64,000 nucleotides of DNA. Source: Acidobacteriota bacterium. Lineage in GTDB: Bacteria; Acidobacteriota; Blastocatellia; Pyrinomonadales; Pyrinomonadaceae. The stretch covers positions 1 to 64,000 of the forward strand of contig QHXN01000070.1 of assembly GCA_003222975.1 (NCBI GenBank). Direction: 5' to 3'. The first letter of the stretch is position 1; every line of letters begins with the position of its first letter. Of the stretch, positions 60,501 to 64,000 are shown one piece after another. The translations under genes were made by a program, and so were the position numbers. The notes below the pieces were generated by a model. It saw only the letters and a list, made by a program, of their open reading frames with translations, did no database searches and was not told the DNA's origin.

Positions 60501-60991
60501 TTTGTTTACGGCGACAGGCAAACGCTCAACACTCCTTCGGCCAAACCGAGGCCACGCCGGAGGAGTGCAACGGGCGTTCCACCCGTTGATAAAAAGGATG
60601 AGCCGAACTGAATTTTCACAGCGAGAAAAACGCCCGATTTAAAGGAATTCAGTCGGGTGTGCGACCATGACCCTCGCTGTGCTCAGGGCACGGCGGCGGG
60701 TTCTCGTTGCCGCGCATGTGGCGCTCTTGCTCGCGCGGCAAATGTGTCACACCGCGAGTGCCGCCCGACCTCCGAGCACGTTTCAATCGAGCGTGAGGCC
60801 GTCGAGGGTTCGCTGGCCGAAGGCCGGGGATTGTAAATCACAAATCTTGAGTTTTGAAACCCGCCGCGGCTCTGTTGCCACCCGACGCCGCAACTCTTAC
60901 GATAATCACCGCCCGGCGCGGGCGGCGAAGTGCTTTGATGCCGCCCGGCCAGTTCGCGTTCCCGGAGGCTGACCATTTGACTAAATCCAGA
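60501..60991. other. 491-bp divergent intergenic region
   Basis: It separates the exopolysaccharide fusion from the GH47 gene. The 60600-60660 part is AT-richer and holds an 8-bp inverted repeat (ACTGAATT at 60607-60614 and its complement at 60646-60653) with a 31-nt spacer. A CAACGGG/CCCGTTG mini-hairpin lies near 60568-60588. Promoters for both genes should be here, but none is clear. Short open frames inside have no ribosome site or recognisable product. Confidence 0.5.
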
Positions 60992-62359
60992 ATGACGCCG
61001 CGCCTTTTAATCTCCTGTGTGCTCGTGCTCGCCTCGGCGGCGCGCGCCCTGCCGCGGAGCGCGGGCGAGCAAGCGACGTTGGACAGCCGGAGAATCGCCG
61101 CGCAGGTGCGCTCGGAGTTTTTGCACGCGTGGGGCGGGTACAGGAAGTACGCCTGGGGGCACGACGACCTGCGCCCGCTGACGAAGACTTACCACGACTG
61201 GTACGACCATACGCTCCTGTTGACGCAGGTTGACGCGCTCGACACTTTGATCCTCTTGGGCCTGAAAGACGAGGCCGCGAGCACGAGGGAGTACGTCGCC
61301 CGGAACCTCTCATTCGACAGGGACACATACGTCCAGAACTTCGAGGTGACGATCCGACTCCTCGGCGGGCTGCTGTCAGCTTATCAACTCACGGGCGACA
61401 AGCGACTCTTGCGGCTGGCGGAGAATTTGGGGAACAGGCTTTTGCCGGTCTTCGACTCGCCCACGGGCTTGCCTTACAGGTTCGTCAACCTCAAGACGGG
61501 CAAAGTCCGCGGCCCGGAAACCAACCCGGCGGAGGCCGGCACTCTGCTGATAGAGTTCGGCACGCTCGCCAAGCTCACGCGCCGCCCCGTCTTCTACGAG
61601 AAGGCCAAGCGCGCGCTCGTCGAAGTTTACAAGCGGCGCTCGCCGATAGGTCTCGTCGGGACGCATATCAACGTGGAGACGGGCGCGTGGACGGACGCCG
61701 ACAGCCACTTGAGCGCGGAGATTGACAGCTACTACGAGTATCTTTTGAAATGCTGGCTTCTGTTCGGCGACGAGGACTGCAAGCGCATGTGGCTTGAATC
61801 GGTCGCCGCGGCGAACAAGTATCTGGCGGACGAGCGCGGCGACGGCGAACTCTGGTACGGCCACGCCGACATGAACACGGGCAAGCGCACCGCGACCACC
61901 TTCGGCGCGCTCGACGCCTTCTTCCCCGCCGTGCTCGCACTCTCAGGCGACATCGAACGCGCCAAGCGCTTGCAGGCGTCGGCCTTCAGGATGTGGACTT
62001 TGAACGGGGTGGAGCCGGAGGTTCTGAACTACAGGACGATGCAGGTCGAGTACGCGGGATACCCCCTGAGGCCGGAGATCGTCGAGTCAACTTACTACCT
62101 CTACCACTTCACCAGAGACCCGGCTTACCTGCGCATGGGCGAGACGATGTTCGGAGACTTCGTGAAGTTCTGCAAGACCGAAGAGGCTTACGCTGGACTC
62201 AAGAGCGTGGTGACCAAGGAGAAGTCGGACTCGATGCAGAGCTTCCTCTTCGCCGAGACGTTCAAATACTTCTACCTTCTGTTCGCGCCGCCGAAGACGC
62301 TCCGGTTCGAGAAGGTGGTCTTCAACACCGAGGCGCACCCGATCAGAAGAACGTGGTAG
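60992..62359 (+). CDS. Secreted GH47 alpha-1,2-mannosidase
   Basis: A 455-residue exported glycosidase of family GH47, which removes alpha-1,2-linked mannose. I start at the ATG at 60992, giving the signal peptide MTPRLLISCVLVLASAARAL; a longer open frame upstream lacks a signal. The (alpha/alpha)7 barrel shows DHTLLLTQVDALDTLILLG, NFEVTIRLLGGLLSAYQLTG, IDSYYEYLLKCWLLFGD, YPLRPEIVESTYYLYHFT with a catalytic Glu, and the calcium-binding signature VFNTEAHPIR at the C-terminus. Few bacteria carry GH47; they are mainly eukaryotic ER and fungal enzymes. It may act on yeast or fungal mannan in soil. It is convergent with leuD (5-bp gap). Confidence 0.9.
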   Translation: MTPRLLISCVLVLASAARALPRSAGEQATLDSRRIAAQVRSEFLHAWGGYRKYAWGHDDLRPLTKTYHDWYDHTLLLTQVDALDTLILLGLKDEAASTREYVARNLSFDRDTYVQNFEVTIRLLGGLLSAYQLTGDKRLLRLAENLGNRLLPVFDSPTGLPYRFVNLKTGKVRGPETNPAEAGTLLIEFGTLAKLTRRPVFYEKAKRALVEVYKRRSPIGLVGTHINVETGAWTDADSHLSAEIDSYYEYLLKCWLLFGDEDCKRMWLESVAAANKYLADERGDGELWYGHADMNTGKRTATTFGALDAFFPAVLALSGDIERAKRLQASAFRMWTLNGVEPEVLNYRTMQVEYAGYPLRPEIVESTYYLYHFTRDPAYLRMGETMFGDFVKFCKTEEAYAGLKSVVTKEKSDSMQSFLFAETFKYFYLLFAPPKTLRFEKVVFNTEAHPIRRTW

Positions 62360-62364
62360 CCGAC

Positions 62365-62973
62365 TCAACGACCGTGCTCACGCCACGCCGCGCGGCGCGA
62401 CTCGTAGTCGCGAATCTGCGACTCGTGGCCGAGCGTCAGGCCGATGTCGTCCAAGCCTTCGAGCAGGCAGTGGCGGCGGAACTCGTCTATCTCGAAAGGG
62501 GCGGAGAAGCCTTGCCCGTCTCTCACCTCGCGACGCTCAAGGTCAATCGTTAGCTCGTAGCCTTCCAACGCGCGCGCGCGCCGCGCCAGCTCCGCGACCT
62601 CTCGCTCCGGCAGCACGACGGGCACGATACCATTCTTCATGCAGTTGTTCATGAAGATGTCGGCGTAAGAGGGCGCGACGACGGCGCGGAAGCCGTAATC
62701 GAGGAGCGCCCACGGCGCGTGCTCGCGCGACGAGCCGCAGCCGAAGTTGCGCCCGGCGACGAGGACGGACGCGCCAGCGTAGCGCGGCTCGTTCAGGACG
62801 AACGAGGGGTCGGGCGTGCCGTCCGCCGTGTAGCGCCAGTCGTAGAAGAGGAACTCGCCGAAGCCCGTCCGCTCCACGCGCTTGAGGAACTGCTTCGGGA
62901 TGATCTGATCCGTGTCAACGTTCGGGCGGTCGAGCGGGGCCGCGACGCCGGTGTGTGTGCGAAATGGAAGCAT
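62365..62973 (-). CDS. leuD: 3-isopropylmalate dehydratase, small subunit
   Basis: LeuD is the swivel domain of isopropylmalate isomerase in leucine synthesis. The 202-residue product has the family start [20 protein letters not shown], then [20 protein letters not shown], the substrate-binding [17 protein letters not shown] segment and [15 protein letters not shown]. The length matches the bacterial LeuD type. It follows leuC on the same strand, separated by the compound inverted repeat 17. No clear ribosome site precedes the ATG, so translation initiation may depend on the repeat's structure or on a weak signal. Confidence 0.95.
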   Translation of the reverse strand: MLPFRTHTGVAAPLDRPNVDTDQIIPKQFLKRVERTGFGEFLFYDWRYTADGTPDPSFVLNEPRYAGASVLVAGRNFGCGSSREHAPWALLDYGFRAVVAPSYADIFMNNCMKNGIVPVVLPEREVAELARRARALEGYELTIDLERREVRDGQGFSAPFEIDEFRRHCLLEGLDDIGLTLGHESQIRDYESRRAAWREHGR

Positions 62974-62980
62974 AAGAGAA

Positions 62981-63113
62981 ATGATGAATGATGAATGCGG
63001 AGTGATGAATTAGTAGACAGTAGCCAGTAGGAAAACATGTGTCTTTATGCTGGCTACTGACTACCGTCTACCGGCTACTGCCTTTCATTCATCATTCATC
63101 ATTCCGCATTCAT
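62981..63113. repeat. Nested heptad-arm repeat 17 (two word families)
   Basis: The outer arms 62991-63010 and 63094-63113 (ATGATGA/ATGCGGA family, one mismatch; further words extend outward to 62981 and inward to 63086) enclose an inner pair, 63011-63027 and about 63050-63066, of the CAGTAGC/CGGTAGA family, with a 22-nt loop. It looks like one element inserted in the loop of another. It lies between leuC and leuD. Confidence 0.85.
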
Positions 63114-63116
63114 CGT

Positions 63117-64000
63117 TTACTTGAATCTCCACGAGCGCACGTCCGTGAAGTGGCCCGTGACGGCGGCGGCGGCGGCCATCGCGGGGCTGACGAGGTGCGT
63201 GCGCCCACCCTTGCCCTGCCGGCCCTCGAAGTTGCGGTTGCTCGTCGAGGCGCAGCGCTCGCCCGGACGCAGGATGTCCGGGTTCATCCCCAAACACATC
63301 GAGCAGCCGGCCTCGCGCCACTCGAAGCCCGCGTCGCGGAAGACGGCGTCAAGCCCCTCGGCCTCCGCCGCGCGTTTGACGGCCTGCGAGCCGGGCACGA
63401 CCATCGCTTGAACCTTGCGGCTGGCCCTGTAACCTCTCAGCACCCGCGCGGCGGCGCGCAGGTCTTCCAGGCGCGCGTTGGTGCAGGAGCCGATGAAGAC
63501 GCGCTCGACGGAAACGTCCTCGATGCGCGTGCCCGGCGCGAGGCCCATGTAGTCGAGCGCGCGCGCGAAGGCACGGCGGTCGGATTCGTCCGCGGCGTCC
63601 GCAGGGAAGGGCACGCGGCCCGTGACGGGGACGACGTGGCCTGGGTTCGTGCCCCACGTGACGAAGGGCGCGAGCGCCGCGGCGTCGAGTTCGACGACCG
63701 TGTCGAAGCGCGCGCCCTCGTCGCTCGGAAGTCGTCGCCAGTAGTCGAGCGCCTCCTCCCAACGCGTGCCGCGCGGCGCGAAGGGTCGGCCTTCGAGATA
63801 AGCAAAGGTCGTGTCGTCGGGCGCGACCATGCCGGCGCGTGCGCCCGCCTCGATGCTCATGTTGCAGAGCGTCATGCGCCCCTCCATCGAGAGCGTGCGC
63901 ACGCCCTGGCCCGCGTACTCGATGACGTGGCCGGTCGCGCCGTCCGTCCCTATCCGCCCGATCAGTCCGAGCGCGAGGTCTTTGGCGGTGACGCCTTCCG
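63117..64000 (-). CDS. leuC: 3-isopropylmalate dehydratase, large subunit (N-terminal part off the window)
   Basis: LeuC carries the 4Fe-4S cluster of isopropylmalate isomerase. The visible 294 C-terminal codons stay open to the right window edge. They include [26 protein letters not shown] (split here by my reading), [18 protein letters not shown] with the first cluster cysteine, and the [11 protein letters not shown] motif with the other two. [22 protein letters not shown], typical of LeuC, follows. Internal ATGs should not be taken as the start; the true N-terminus lies beyond 64000. The stop codon is 3 bp from inverted repeat 17. Confidence 0.95.
   Translation of the reverse strand, partial: EGVTAKDLALGLIGRIGTDGATGHVIEYAGQGVRTLSMEGRMTLCNMSIEAGARAGMVAPDDTTFAYLEGRPFAPRGTRWEEALDYWRRLPSDEGARFDTVVELDAAALAPFVTWGTNPGHVVPVTGRVPFPADAADESDRRAFARALDYMGLAPGTRIEDVSVERVFIGSCTNARLEDLRAAARVLRGYRASRKVQAMVVPGSQAVKRAAEAEGLDAVFRDAGFEWREAGCSMCLGMNPDILRPGERCASTSNRNFEGRQGKGGRTHLVSPAMAAAAAVTGHFTDVRSWRFK

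Noticed and set aside
60667-60972. Short open frames in the 60501-60991 intergenic region.
   Set aside because: No ribosome sites and Arg/Pro/Ser-rich translations typical of non-coding GC-rich DNA.

Overview
The window is very GC-rich DNA (about two-thirds G+C by eye) with dense, mostly operonic genes. The best clue to its source is a tandem array of about 810-820-residue MacB/FtsX-type permeases of the kind named 'acidobacterial duplicated orphan permeases' (ADOP). Together with the secreted glycosidases and the TonB receptor with an N-terminal carboxypeptidase-regulatory-like domain, this points to an Acidobacteriota bacterium. That assignment is inference. No rRNA, tRNA, CRISPR array, phage or insertion sequence was recognised.

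Layout. 1-4640: a ClC chloride channel (3' part off the window edge), an ATP-dependent DNA ligase, a family-4 uracil-DNA glycosylase and a LigD-like phosphoesterase-polymerase fusion without a ligase domain, together a DNA-repair block. 4728-7013: two tiny hydrophilic proteins, an RDY-rich BON-domain protein and a short GntR-type regulator. 7091-10485: rpiA, a TSUP permease and a TonB receptor that seems to lack part of its barrel. 10596-17905 (minus strand): a nearly complete succinylase-type lysine/diaminopimelate operon (lysC, M20 deacylase, dapB, dapA, dapD, aminotransferase, asd). 18176-22469: a DUF5335 protein, boxB and boxC of aerobic benzoyl-CoA degradation, and a Cys-rich orphan. 22494-29560: Tat-exported amidase, homoserine dehydrogenase, class V aminotransferase, secreted trehalase and threonine aldolase. 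29602-31595: three small secreted proteins.

31968-55644 (plus strand) is the main feature, a 23.7-kb export-type ABC cluster: membrane-fusion adaptor, ATPase, seven ADOP permeases in a row (the first broken by a deletion/frameshift), a sigma-54 response regulator, its histidine kinase and a second ATPase. Two near-consensus sigma-54 promoter candidates and an upstream 24-bp palindrome suggest that the cluster is controlled by its own activator. 55547-56663 is a lower-GC patch with a decayed Uma2 nuclease and a PD-(D/E)XK-like protein. 56799-64000 holds a GH18-deacetylase-glycosyltransferase fusion, a secreted GH47 mannosidase, leuD and leuC (the N-terminal end is off the window).

The most unusual signal is not a gene. 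Sixteen gene boundaries carry 65-150-nt inverted repeats whose arms are built from tandem 7-nt words. At least six unrelated word sets are used (for example GTAAACC/GTGAACC, ATGATGA/ATGCGGA, AGTGACG/AGTGACA, AAAAGGC, CAGTAGC/CGGTAGA), yet each element keeps its two arms complementary around a 16-30-nt loop. Several supply the stop codons of the flanking genes. I cannot match them to a named repeat family.
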